Program-made: the position numbers and the translations under genes
The notes under the pieces: generated by a model
The model's input: only the letters and a program-made list of their open reading frames with translations
Told to the model about the DNA's origin: nothing
The model's database searches: none
NCBI GenBank assembly: GCA_963847615.1
Contig: CAWKAN010000015.1
Span: 1 to 64,000, forward strand
DNA: 64,000 nt
From: Palsa-883 sp963847615
GTDB lineage: Bacteria; Pseudomonadota; Alphaproteobacteria; Acetobacterales; Acetobacteraceae
Direction of reading: 5' to 3'
In this document: positions 1-6,746 of the stretch, piece by piece
Numbering within the stretch: the stretch's first letter is position 1
Layout: every line of letters begins with the position of its first letter

Positions 1-61
1 CAAGTGGCTGAAGGCCGGGGTGGCGGAAGACGGGGAGGTGAAGCCAGGGGAAGTGGGAACA

Positions 62-130
62 CCCCCGGCCTTCGCCGGGGCAGGCTCCAGGTGCAGTCAT
101 CTCACCCCCAGCCTTCGCTTGGGGCAGGCT
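62..130 (+). repeat. Two copies of a short palindromic element inside the RT gene
   Basis: Bases 62-86 and 105-130 are two versions of a roughly 25-bp element of the form CCCC(G/A)GCCTTCGC..GGGGCAGGCT. Each can fold into a hairpin with a CTTC loop. The stems differ but partly covary: CCCCGGC pairs with GCCGGGG, and CCCCAGC faces GCTTGGGG. Removing both copies restores approximately the expected GTPQG...ISPLLAN region of the reverse transcriptase, so they look inserted into the gene. Confidence 0.65.
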
Positions 131-595
131 ACTGCTGGCGAACATCTACCTGCATTACGTCTTCGACCTGTGGGCGCAACAATGGCGGCGACGCCATGCC
201 CGCGGAAATGTCATCATGGTGCGATACGCCGACGACATCGTTGTCGGCTTCGAGCACCAGGCCGATGCCGAGCGGTTCTTGGCGGAGATGCGCGAGCGGC
301 TGGCAGTGTTCGCTCTGACGCTGCATGGGGAGAAGACGCGTTTGATCCGGTTCGGCCGCTTCGCGGCGCAGAACCGGAAAGAACGTGGCGAAGGCAAACC
401 GGAGACGTTCAACTTCCTGGGGTTCACCCACATCTGCGGGCGTAGCCGGCGCGGCGGCTTCCAACTGAAGCGGAAGACGCGGCGCGATCGGATGCAAGCG
501 CGGCTGCTGGCGATCCGGGAAGGGCTGCGACGCCGGATGCACACAACGCTCGAACAGCAAGGGGATTGGCTGCGACAGGTGATGGGCGGCTTCCC

Positions 596-615
596 CCGGG
601 TCAAGCCCGGGGGCA
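596..615 (+). repeat. 20-bp palindromic element, copy 1 (disrupts RT)
   Basis: The hairpin CCCCCGGG-TCAAG-CCCGGGGG at 593-613 sits exactly where the RT frame is lost. A 20-base core, CCGGGTCAAGCCCGGGGGCA, is repeated identically at 50039-50058 inside the peptidase C26 gene. Such short intragenic palindromes resemble the behaviour of Rickettsia palindromic elements, but no family is assigned here. Confidence 0.65.
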
Positions 616-831
616 TGCTTCGCCTATCACGCCGTGCCGACCAATGCCGATGCCCTGGCGGCGTTCCGAGAACACGTGATCCGGCTCTGGCGGCGCACGC
701 TGCGGCGGCGCAGTCAGAAGGATCGGACCTCGTGGGAACGGATCACCATGCTCGCCGAACGGTGGCTTCCCAGGCCACGCATCACCCACCCCTGGCCCGG
801 CAAACGCTTCGCCGTCAAACACCCAAGGTGG

Positions 832-904
832 GAGCCGTATGCGGGAAATCCGCCCGTACGGTTCTGTGCGGGGGGCGCGCCGTGAGGCGCGTCCCTACCG
901 CGAT
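832..904 (+). ncRNA. Group II intron domains V and VI
   Basis: Bases 832-864 start with GAGCCGTATGCGGGAAAT and close with CCGTACGGTTC. This makes the short hairpin with a GAAA-type loop that is diagnostic of domain V, the catalytic core of the ribozyme. It is followed at about 866-898 by a second hairpin (GGGGCGCGCC / GGCGCGTCCC) in the position of domain VI, then the intron end CTACCGCGAT at 895-904. The call rests on primary sequence and fold by eye; the branch-point adenosine was not placed. Confidence 0.75.
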
Positions 905-1325
905 AGAACCGTGCCGGATCGGCCGCCGTGCCCCAGGACCAACGTCACCCGGGTCCAGCCGACACCGAGGCCGCGCCGGCCGCACCCCTTATCCACCGAC
1001 GCGGCGGTCCTCGGCCGCGCCGGCCTGGCGCTCAGGGCAGAACCATCCGCAAAGCGCTTCGCTCGGTGCCGCTCTCTCGGTTTGAATGTCCACAAAGGGT
1101 GGAGGCCGTGTGAAAACGTCGAACCATAACGGCAATGAGCAACTATGTGGCCTAGAGGGTCTCCGGCCTGAACATTTCTGCATGCCGTCGCGCCAGCCGT
1201 CAACATATCGTTGTGCGATGACCGTCGGCCATCACGTTTTCACACAGCCTCGGTGGATTCCGGACCTTCACGCCTGATCCAGCAACGGCCGGGTGGCGCC
1301 AATAATGGACCATGTTACCCGCTGG
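905..1325. other. Non-coding gap between intron end and RiPP-like operon
   Basis: No convincing gene is visible. The stretch carries the putative 3' exon of the intron and, at 1102-1251, a small element bounded by inverted repeats (listed separately). Short open frames here lack coding character. Confidence 0.5.
1102..1251. mobile_element. 150-bp MITE-like element with 18-bp terminal inverted repeats
   Basis: GAGGCCGTGTGAAAACGT at 1102-1119 is matched at 1234-1251 by its reverse complement with one mismatch (ACGTTTTCACACAGCCTC). Ends containing TGTGAAAACG are common in transposable elements. The roughly 114-bp interior shows no transposase. The likely reading is a non-autonomous element, or an insertion sequence whose interior was deleted. 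No clear target duplication was found by eye. Confidence 0.5.
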
Positions 1326-2228
1326 TCACTGTGTTCCAGGAGCACCTCCGGCGGGACTAGTAGGGCCATTCGCGCCAGGCGTGGTTGGAGCATTTGCCCC
1401 CGAACTCGTCGCGCCGACGTTTGCGACGGGCTGGGATGAAGAATCGGTGCCTGGCTTGATTGTGCCGCTCACCGTTCCGCTCGGCTGAGGCTTGGCGCGC
1501 GAGTTCGGCGGGCTCGCGCCGGGAAAACCAAGCGCGTGAGGAGTGAACCCGGCGGCTCCGCTCTTGTCCGGCTTGGATTGTTCTTTTGTGCCGACAACGG
1601 CCTGGCCCCCATGCGTCTCTGTCACCGAGTGCACGGCTTCCCATCCCGCTTCAATCACCACCAAAACTCCGAACACCACAAACAACCGCGCCATAAATTC
1701 GTGCGCCATCTTTATACACGAAACCTTCTGATTGACGGCGCGGTAATTCATTCGCGCCATCGCGAACGTCTCCTGGATCAAAGAACGTGTCGGATTTTTG
1801 CCCCGCCACATTTCTGCCAGCTCGGCCACATCCAATCGATGATATGTGCCGACACGCAGTGTGCGAAAAGCCCAAATCCCCGCCGCCATCAGATAGAGTG
1901 CCGCGACGATAAGGATGATGGCGATTAGCCACCGCGGCGCCGAACCTGTCTTGCCCTCCAAGATACCGGGAAGGAATAGAATGAGCGCCGCCGCGAACGC
2001 CGCGGCGAACAAGAGATAGGTTGATGCCTTGCCCTCTGTTGTACGGCGCCGATCCTCCTCCAAGTCGGCCAAGCGGCGTGCTTCCTCCAATGCAAGTTCC
2101 GGGCTCTGCGCCCAGCCTTCCATGCGGGCGGCCGCGATGTCGGCTGCTTCCGATGTATCGTCCTCCTCGATCTCGGCAGGCGTCGGTTTTTCGAGAGTGG
2201 GCCAAAAGAAATCCGTGAACCGGCTCAT
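1326..2228 (-). CDS. Membrane protein with low-complexity C-terminal tail, third gene of graspetide-like operon
   Basis: A 300-residue protein of unknown function. Residues 1-65 are acidic and helical (EIEEDDTSEAAD, then a charged stretch ending near DRRRTTEGKAS). Two hydrophobic segments follow at about 68-90 and 97-118, and a third at about 180-198. The last 100 residues are rich in Pro, Gly, Ser, Thr and Ala and carry no hydrophobic segment. The ATG overlaps the stop of the ATP-grasp gene in an ATGA junction, so translation is probably coupled and the two are one functional unit. Charged-helix-plus-two-TM proteins are known next to peptide-modifying and conflict systems, but I cannot assign a named family. 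Possible roles are export, self-protection or membrane display of the modified peptide; all are inference. Confidence 0.7.
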   Translation of the reverse strand: MSRFTDFFWPTLEKPTPAEIEEDDTSEAADIAAARMEGWAQSPELALEEARRLADLEEDRRRTTEGKASTYLLFAAAFAAALILFLPGILEGKTGSAPRWLIAIILIVAALYLMAAGIWAFRTLRVGTYHRLDVAELAEMWRGKNPTRSLIQETFAMARMNYRAVNQKVSCIKMAHEFMARLFVVFGVLVVIEAGWEAVHSVTETHGGQAVVGTKEQSKPDKSGAAGFTPHALGFPGASPPNSRAKPQPSGTVSGTIKPGTDSSSQPVANVGATSSGANAPTTPGANGPTSPAGGAPGTQ

Positions 2229-3209
2229 CTGCTGCTGTCGCCGTGATCCCCTGAAATAGCGAGGAGTTCATCCACGATGGCCGAGGAAATCGGAAGACCC
2301 GTGCGGTTTTCGATCCAAGCCCACTGGCCGTTCGGGTTCGCTTCGAGAAACCAATACTCTCCGGTCCGGTCGAGTACAAGATCGACTGCGGCAAACCGTA
2401 ACCCAAGCCGCCGCACCAACGATACGCATCCCGCCGCCACCTCATCAGGCAGTTCGTGACGAGCGTGGGGAAGATCGGGGTACAGACCCCCGCCGCCAAT
2501 CGATGGTAGTCTCGGCCTTGATTTGCAAATCGATGGTTGCGGCAAATATGCGACGTCCGACGACGGTGGCGCGCACGTCATAGGCTTTCACGATCTCCCG
2601 CTGGAAAGTTACCGGGGCGACGCCCAGTGATTCACGGGTCGGCCGACTGCTGCCATCAAGTCGCGTCGTAAATATCACGCGGCCGGCTTCACCGTCCGCG
2701 TCATCGAGAAAGCCCGTGTGAAACGCCTTTCCGACGGTGTCTCCCTCGCTCATGAAGTCCACTGCCGTGTCGAACTCATTGGTGACGATGGTCAACGGGA
2801 TCCTCAGCCCAATATCGGCGGCCATCGCCAATTGCAGCGCCTTGTCTTCCGCGCAGGCGATGTTGGCGGGCGCATTCAGCCATCGATCGCCTAGTGCCAC
2901 ATAAATTGACCGCAGGACGGCCGCCCACTCATCCCCGCAGTAACGGCGCTCCGCAGGATCGGTGACGCTTGCCTTCACCAACGGCGTCCCGGGGCGTCGA
3001 AAATATCCCGCCGATACATCCGACGTCAGCAGCGCCCGATCAGCGAAGACAACTTGCCAAACGGGCTGGCCAGACCGCCAGTGGCACCGCACGCTCGCGT
3101 CGGACAGTCGCTCCGAATTCAGCCGGAAAAAGGAAACACCCCGTCGTCGCAATTCCAGGACCACATAGTCGGTCGTGATGTCCCGTTCATTGCTGACAAG
3201 GAATATCAC
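2225..3209 (-). CDS. ATP-grasp peptide ligase, MvdD/TgnB-like (graspetide macrocyclase), one-base frameshift
   Basis: Corrected for one extra C in a CCCC run near 2477, this is a 327-residue protein, the usual size for graspetide ATP-grasp ligases. It starts at a GTG (3209) as VIFLVSNERD. The middle holds VGKAFHTG, probably the ATP-binding Lys, then FQREIVKAYDVRATVVG. After the frame change it continues AAVDLVLDR...YWFLEANPNGQWAWIE, the metal-binding Asp/Glu/Asn end typical of MvdC/MvdD/TgnB enzymes. Family members activate Asp/Glu side chains of a precursor with ATP and join them to Thr/Ser hydroxyls or Lys amines, making macrocycles. The GTG overlaps the precursor's TGA. Since all key motifs survive on both sides, the frameshift is either a sequencing error or very recent. 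Confidence 0.85.
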
Positions 3210-3619
3210 CGATCATCTCGTTCCGGCGCGTTCTCCGTTTTCGTCGCGAGCTCCAGGAGTAGGCGAGGCGAAGGGTCGTCTCGCTCCCGTATTTTGTCGG
3301 TCTTCGTGACCAGCTCGGGCAACACGAGCGCACTGCGCGGGCTTACGTCATCGCGTTCCAGTTGCGTATGCGTCTTCGTCAACAGTTCTAACATTCCCGG
3401 TGCACAAAATTCGTCTCTCTCACCCTGTACCTTGGTCACCGGGGCAACTAAATCCTCCTGGTAGCTCGCAACGATAGGTGCCGCCCCATTCCGGCCATCG
3501 ATGACCCAGACGTCTTGCTGCGCGCAATATCGGCCGGGTAACTCGCTCGTCGCGCCTGTCCTCCTCACCGCAAGGGTTGCTAAGAAAGGACGGCCAGTTG
3601 CGCTGTCACCTTCAATCAT
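3206..3619 (-). CDS. Candidate graspetide precursor with four TK(T)...ERDD core repeats
   Basis: A 137-residue peptide starting at ATG 3619, preceded by GAGG with five bases of spacing; an ATG at 3643 would add eight residues but lacks a well-placed ribosome site. The N-terminal part includes RPFLATLAV and YCAQQDVWVIDGRNG and would be the leader. The C-terminal half repeats a core: VTKVQGERDE (degenerate), LLTKTHTQLERDD, LVTKTDKIRERDD and LATKTENAPERDD. Each has Thr, Lys and Thr donors followed by Glu, Asp and Asp acceptors, the arrangement that graspetide ligases cross-link. The stop TGA overlaps the GTG of the ATP-grasp gene. Spacing of exactly four residues between TKT and ERDD is kept in the last three repeats while the intervening residues vary, which argues for selection on the motif. 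Product topology and activity are unknown. Confidence 0.8.
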   Translation of the reverse strand: MIEGDSATGRPFLATLAVRRTGATSELPGRYCAQQDVWVIDGRNGAAPIVASYQEDLVAPVTKVQGERDEFCAPGMLELLTKTHTQLERDDVSPRSALVLPELVTKTDKIRERDDPSPRLLLELATKTENAPERDDR

Positions 3620-3702
3620 TGGTACCTCAACTGCATGATGCATACCTTACCACAGAGCGCCAACTCCGATCGTCTACTCACTGAGCCTCCTGGGGCGGCG
3701 CC

Positions 3703-4092
3703 CTAACATTCCTGGGGCGAGACGCCATGCGAGAGCCAATCTAAGATGAAAGATTGCACTTCGACCCCCAATTCGCTCGTACCATCAATGGGTAGCGCCA
3801 AATAGGGTTGCTTCGTCAAGTCCGAAATATCCTGAAGCGTGCTCAATTGCGTAGGGTGCGCGACGAACCCGGGGTGCTGTCGGGCCAAGTCTCCCCAGAA
3901 CCGTCCGATGTGCCAGGAGGCAAACAGCTCGCGATTGGTGAGAGCAATGACGGGCGCGTAAGCGGTCCGTGGCTGTGGAACTCTCTCCCCATGTCGCGAA
4001 AGGTGAGTACTGTAGGTAGACGTGACGGACGCCAAATGCGCAACCTCCAACGCGAGGGGTGCCGCTTCGGGCGGGCGTCCGATTTGTGTCAC
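3703..4092 (-). CDS. Unknown 129-residue protein upstream of the precursor
   Basis: The frame begins at GTG 4092 and ends 83 bases before the precursor start, in the same direction. It could be the first gene of the RiPP-like operon, or the C-terminal remnant of a longer gene cut at about 4100. The sequence reads as real protein (ALTNRELFASWHIGRFW, then LTKQPYLALPIDGTSELG and a final FILDWLSHGVSPQE), is soluble and has several Trp residues. No domain is recognised. G+C is lower than in the flanking regions, as in the neighbouring operon genes. Confidence 0.45.
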   Translation of the reverse strand: MTQIGRPPEAAPLALEVAHLASVTSTYSTHLSRHGERVPQPRTAYAPVIALTNRELFASWHIGRFWGDLARQHPGFVAHPTQLSTLQDISDLTKQPYLALPIDGTSELGVEVQSFILDWLSHGVSPQEC

Positions 4093-4300
4093 GAATGGCC
4101 AATGGTCGGCTACTGGCCAATGGCTGGTTTGCGTCGAAACCTGTCATTCCGCCCGGACCGACCCATGGCCGGCATGACCGGTCCTTCGCGCCCTCGGCGC
4201 CAGACAGCTCAATTCAACCAGAGCAGGCTCTCCGGGCTGCGGACGTTGCCGCGTCTGCGGCGCCCGAGCATGCCGAACAAGGCCGCTCCAAGGCGGCGCT

Positions 4301-4571
4301 GACTGCGCGCAAGCTCAACCTCCGGCCGACGGCACGTCCCATGGGACGCTGACGATCGAGGTGGAGGATGCCGGCCCCGGCATCCCGCCGCAGGAGCTGG
4401 ACCGCGCGTTCGAGCCGTTCCATCGCGGCGAGCCAAGCCGCAACCGCGCGACCGGCGGCGTCGGCCTGGGGCTGCCGATCGCGCAACATTTTTCGCGCCC
4501 ATGGCGGGGACGTGACGCTGGCCAACCGACCCACCGGCGGGCCGCGGGCCACGGTGACGCTGCCGGTGTGA
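4301..4571 (+). pseudogene. Sensor histidine kinase, C-terminal ATPase fragment
   Basis: The frame reads TLTIEVEDAGPGIPPQELDR, then FEPFHRGEPSRNR and GGVGLGLPIAQ. These are the N-terminal-side G1, F and G2 boxes of a HATPase_c domain. A one-base insertion in the T run near 4493 shifts frame, after which FRAHGGDVTLANRP...ATVTLPV-stop completes the usual end. No dimerisation or sensor domain lies upstream, only unrelated sequence, so this is a stranded 3' remnant of an OmpR-partner type kinase. Confidence 0.75.
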
Positions 4572-4580
4572 TGCCAGCGG

Positions 4581-4611
4581 CCCGAAATGATGACCCTTCC
4601 ATCATTTCGGG
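4581..4611. terminator. 12-bp inverted repeat, possible terminator
   Basis: CCCGAAATGATG at 4581-4592 and CATCATTTCGGG at 4600-4611 are perfect inverted arms around a seven-base loop, ten bases after the kinase fragment stop. No T run follows, so intrinsic termination is uncertain. The rest of the interval to 4850 shows nothing. Confidence 0.45.
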
Positions 4612-4849
4612 CGCTGGGATCGCGCGCTTGGTTGCCCAGGGGAGCAGGGGGCGGCCGCGCGTCAGACCAAGACTCCTACCGACAACCCAACGCCGGCCGA
4701 TCGGTCACCCGACAGGCCCGTCGGTATGATGCCGGCCGCCCCCGTTTACCGCACCCGCGCGTCGTGTCCGGGCCGCGCAGCGCGGACCACGGTCGGATCG
4801 CGCCGCGATCCGGGGCCTGGCCGGCGCCATGACATGTTGCGATAACGGT

Positions 4850-5707
4850 TCACCGCAGCCCCGCCCGCATGAAACTCTGCACGAACTGCCGCTGGAACAG
4901 CAGGAACGCCACGATCAGCGGCGCGGTGGAGATCAGCGTGGCGGCGGTGATGATCGACCAGTCGATGCCCTGGTCGTTGGTGGAGAAGATCGCCAGCCCG
5001 ACCGTGATCGGGCGCACGCTGACGGAATTGGTGATCACCAGCGGCCACAGGAAGTTGTTCCAGTGGAAGCTGACCAGCACCAGCCCATAGGCGATGTAGG
5101 TCGGCCGCGCGAGCGGCACGTACAGCCGCCAGATCCGGCCCAGCACGCCCAGCCCGGCAAGCCGCGCGGCGTCGTCCAGGTCCTGCGGCACGGTGCGGAA
5201 GGTCTGGCGCAGCAGGAAGATGCCGAACGCGGACCCGAGATACGGCAGTGCGATGCCGGGCAGCGTATCGACCAGTCCCAGTTGGCCGATCGTCTGGTAG
5301 TTCTCCACCATCAGGACGTCCGGTGTGACCATGAGCTGGATCAGCACCGCGGCGAACAAGGTGTCGCGGCCGGGGAAGCGCAAGCGAGCAAAGGCGAAGG
5401 CCGCCGGCGTGCACAACACGAACTGCGCGACCAGCACCATGCTGACCAGCATCACCGTATTGGCCATGTAACGACCCAGCGGCGCGGCGGCCCAGGCGGC
5501 GGCGAAGTTGTGCAGCGTCAGCGGGGCGAACAGCTTGTAGGCGATCAGCACCGAGGCGGGATGGAAAGCGCTCCAGACCGCCCAGAGCAGCGGCAGGATC
5601 CACAGCACGCCGAGCATCCAGGCGCCGAGGATCTCCAGCCAGCGTCCGACGGCACCCGTCGTCAGACGGGCCAGCGGCAGCGCCGGGGCGGCGGCGGTCA
5701 CGCTCAC
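4850..5707 (-). CDS. CUT1 ABC transporter permease (MalG/UgpE type)
   Basis: A 285-residue inner-membrane permease with about six transmembrane segments and the binding-protein-dependent transport signature near GLVDTLPGIALPYLGSAFG...DDAARLAG, the EAA loop that docks on the ATPase. It forms the second half of the channel for a sugar or glycerol-phosphate type importer. The GTG start at 5707 overlaps the TGA of the preceding permease gene (GTGA), so the two subunits are translationally coupled. It is the last gene of the four-gene operon ATPase, binding protein, permease 1, permease 2. Substrate cannot be fixed from sequence alone. Confidence 0.88.
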   Translation of the reverse strand: MSVTAAAPALPLARLTTGAVGRWLEILGAWMLGVLWILPLLWAVWSAFHPASVLIAYKLFAPLTLHNFAAAWAAAPLGRYMANTVMLVSMVLVAQFVLCTPAAFAFARLRFPGRDTLFAAVLIQLMVTPDVLMVENYQTIGQLGLVDTLPGIALPYLGSAFGIFLLRQTFRTVPQDLDDAARLAGLGVLGRIWRLYVPLARPTYIAYGLVLVSFHWNNFLWPLVITNSVSVRPITVGLAIFSTNDQGIDWSIITAATLISTAPLIVAFLLFQRQFVQSFMRAGLR

Positions 5708-6574
5708 CGGTAGTGCACCCGGCGGGCCAGCAGGCCGAACTGCAACGCCGCGACGGCGCCCAGCAGGGCCAGCAGCGTGACCGTCAGCAGGGCGGCGTAG
5801 TTGGTGTCCCAGTACCTGGAAGCCGACCTCGTAGATGTAATACAGCAGGATGGTCGTTGCGTTGTCGGGGCCGCCCTTGGTGATCACGACGATCTGGTCC
5901 ACCAGGCGGAACGCGTCGATCGCGGCGTTGATGAACACGAACAGCGTGGTGGGCATCAGCAGCGGCCAGACCACGCGGCGGAAAAACGTCCAGCGCGACG
6001 CCCCTTCCAGCGCCGCGGCCTCGCGCAGGTCCGGCGGCAGCGATTGCAGCGCCGCCAGGTAGAAGATCATGTAGAAGCCGGCCTCCTTCCAGATCGCGAT
6101 GACGATGATCGCCGGCAGCGCGGTGGCGGTGTTGCCGAACCAGTTCAGCTCGCCCAGGCCGAACGGCGCCAAGGCCTGGTCGATCAGGCCGTAGCCCGGG
6201 GTGAAGAAATACAGCCAGATGTTGGCGACCGCGATCATCGGCAGGATGGTGGGCGTGAAGTAGGCCAGGCGCAGCAGGCCGCGCCCGGGGAAGCTGCGGT
6301 TCACCGCCAGCGCCATCAGCAGCGCCAGCGCCAGGCTCGCCGGGATGGTGCACCCGGCATAGACCAGGTTGTTGTGCAGCGCCTGCCAGAACACCGGGTC
6401 GGCCCAGAGCGCCCGCAGGTTCACCGCGGGGGCGAGGCGCGAGGGATGGCCGGGCACGGCGGTGGTGTGCAGGCTGGCCCACAGCGTCTGCAACGTCGGC
6501 CAGTGGGTGAAGGCGGCGAGCAGGATCACCGCCGGCAGCACGAGAAGCCAGCCCTGGAGGGTTTCGCGCTTCAC
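5704..6574 (-). CDS. CUT1 ABC transporter permease (MalF/UgpA type), one-base frameshift
   Basis: A 289-residue permease after correcting one extra base near 5814. It starts at GTG 6574 (VKRETLQGWLLVLPAVILL), has six predicted transmembrane segments, and carries the EAA loop REAAALEGASRWTFFRRVVWP. The frame reads to YYIYEVGFQ; there CAGTACTGG appears as CAGGTACTGG, and the expected YWDTNYAALLTVTLLALLG...VHYR continues in the next frame to a TGA at 5704. Without correction the reading frame runs on into the next permease and gives a false fusion. It pairs with the downstream MalG-type gene. Confidence 0.82.
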
Positions 6575-6624
6575 CGGGGATCGCGATGTGGCCGCGGGAC
6601 AGGCGCGATGGTCGGTACGCAGCT

Positions 6625-6715
6625 CTCCCCCTCCCCTTGCGGGAGGGGGACGGGGGGAGGGGTCCGTGCCGCACGGACCCCTCCCCCCGTCCCCCTCCCG
6701 CAAGGGGAGGGGGAG
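6625..6715. repeat. Perfect 45-bp-arm palindrome between binding-protein and permease genes
   Basis: Bases 6625-6669 and 6671-6715 are exact reverse complements separated by one base. The arms are G/C-rich, built around CTCCCCCTCCCCTTGCGGGA. The element lies between the binding-protein gene (stop 6747) and the permease gene (start 6574) within one operon. A related, less perfect copy is at 45481-45596, also between two genes of an operon. In transcripts it would form a very strong hairpin that could protect the upstream mRNA end or limit read-through. Confidence 0.9.
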
Positions 6716-6746
6716 TCGTCGTCGTCTGGAGCTGCCCCCAAGCTCC

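Larger units (their letters stand above)
2..885 (+). pseudogene. Group II intron reverse transcriptase/maturase, 5'-truncated and disrupted
   Basis: Three frame segments add up to the C-terminal half of an LtrA-like reverse transcriptase. Bases 2-61 read KWLKAGVAEDGE...EVGTP, the region before the conserved GTPQGG box. From 132 the frame reads LLANIYLHYVFDLW and reaches the catalytic YADD box near 225, then NFLGFTH near 410. After about 620 a different frame gives the maturase-type end, finishing in EPYAGNPPVRFCAGGAP. The frame breaks coincide with palindromic inserts at 62-130 and 592-616. The last codons overlap RNA domain V, which is common in these introns. I see no way to read one intact protein, so it is scored as a pseudogene. 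Confidence 0.85.
1..904 (+). mobile_element. Group II intron, 3' portion (5' end outside window)
   Basis: The stretch holds the reverse-transcriptase/maturase coding region of a group II intron followed by recognisable RNA domains V and VI, ending near 904 with the characteristic CTACCGCGAT-type 3' end. Group II introns are self-splicing retroelements that move by reverse transcription into DNA targets. The 5' end lies before the window. The coding region is broken by palindromic insertions, so the copy should not be able to encode a working maturase, although the 3' ribozyme core looks intact. The sequence after 904 would be the 3' exon or target. Confidence 0.8.

Noticed and set aside
3206..3619. 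The ERDD repeats considered as a coiled-coil or generic acidic tail
   Set aside because: The fixed TKT-x4-ERDD spacing and the overlapped MvdD/TgnB-like ATP-grasp gene fit a graspetide core much better than a structural tail.
4850..6703. A 617-residue open frame that looks like a fused MalF-MalG permease
   Set aside because: The middle 40 residues are out-of-frame sequence; a one-base change near 5814 restores two separate permeases with a GTGA overlap, and the N-terminal 43 residues are only the palindrome read through.
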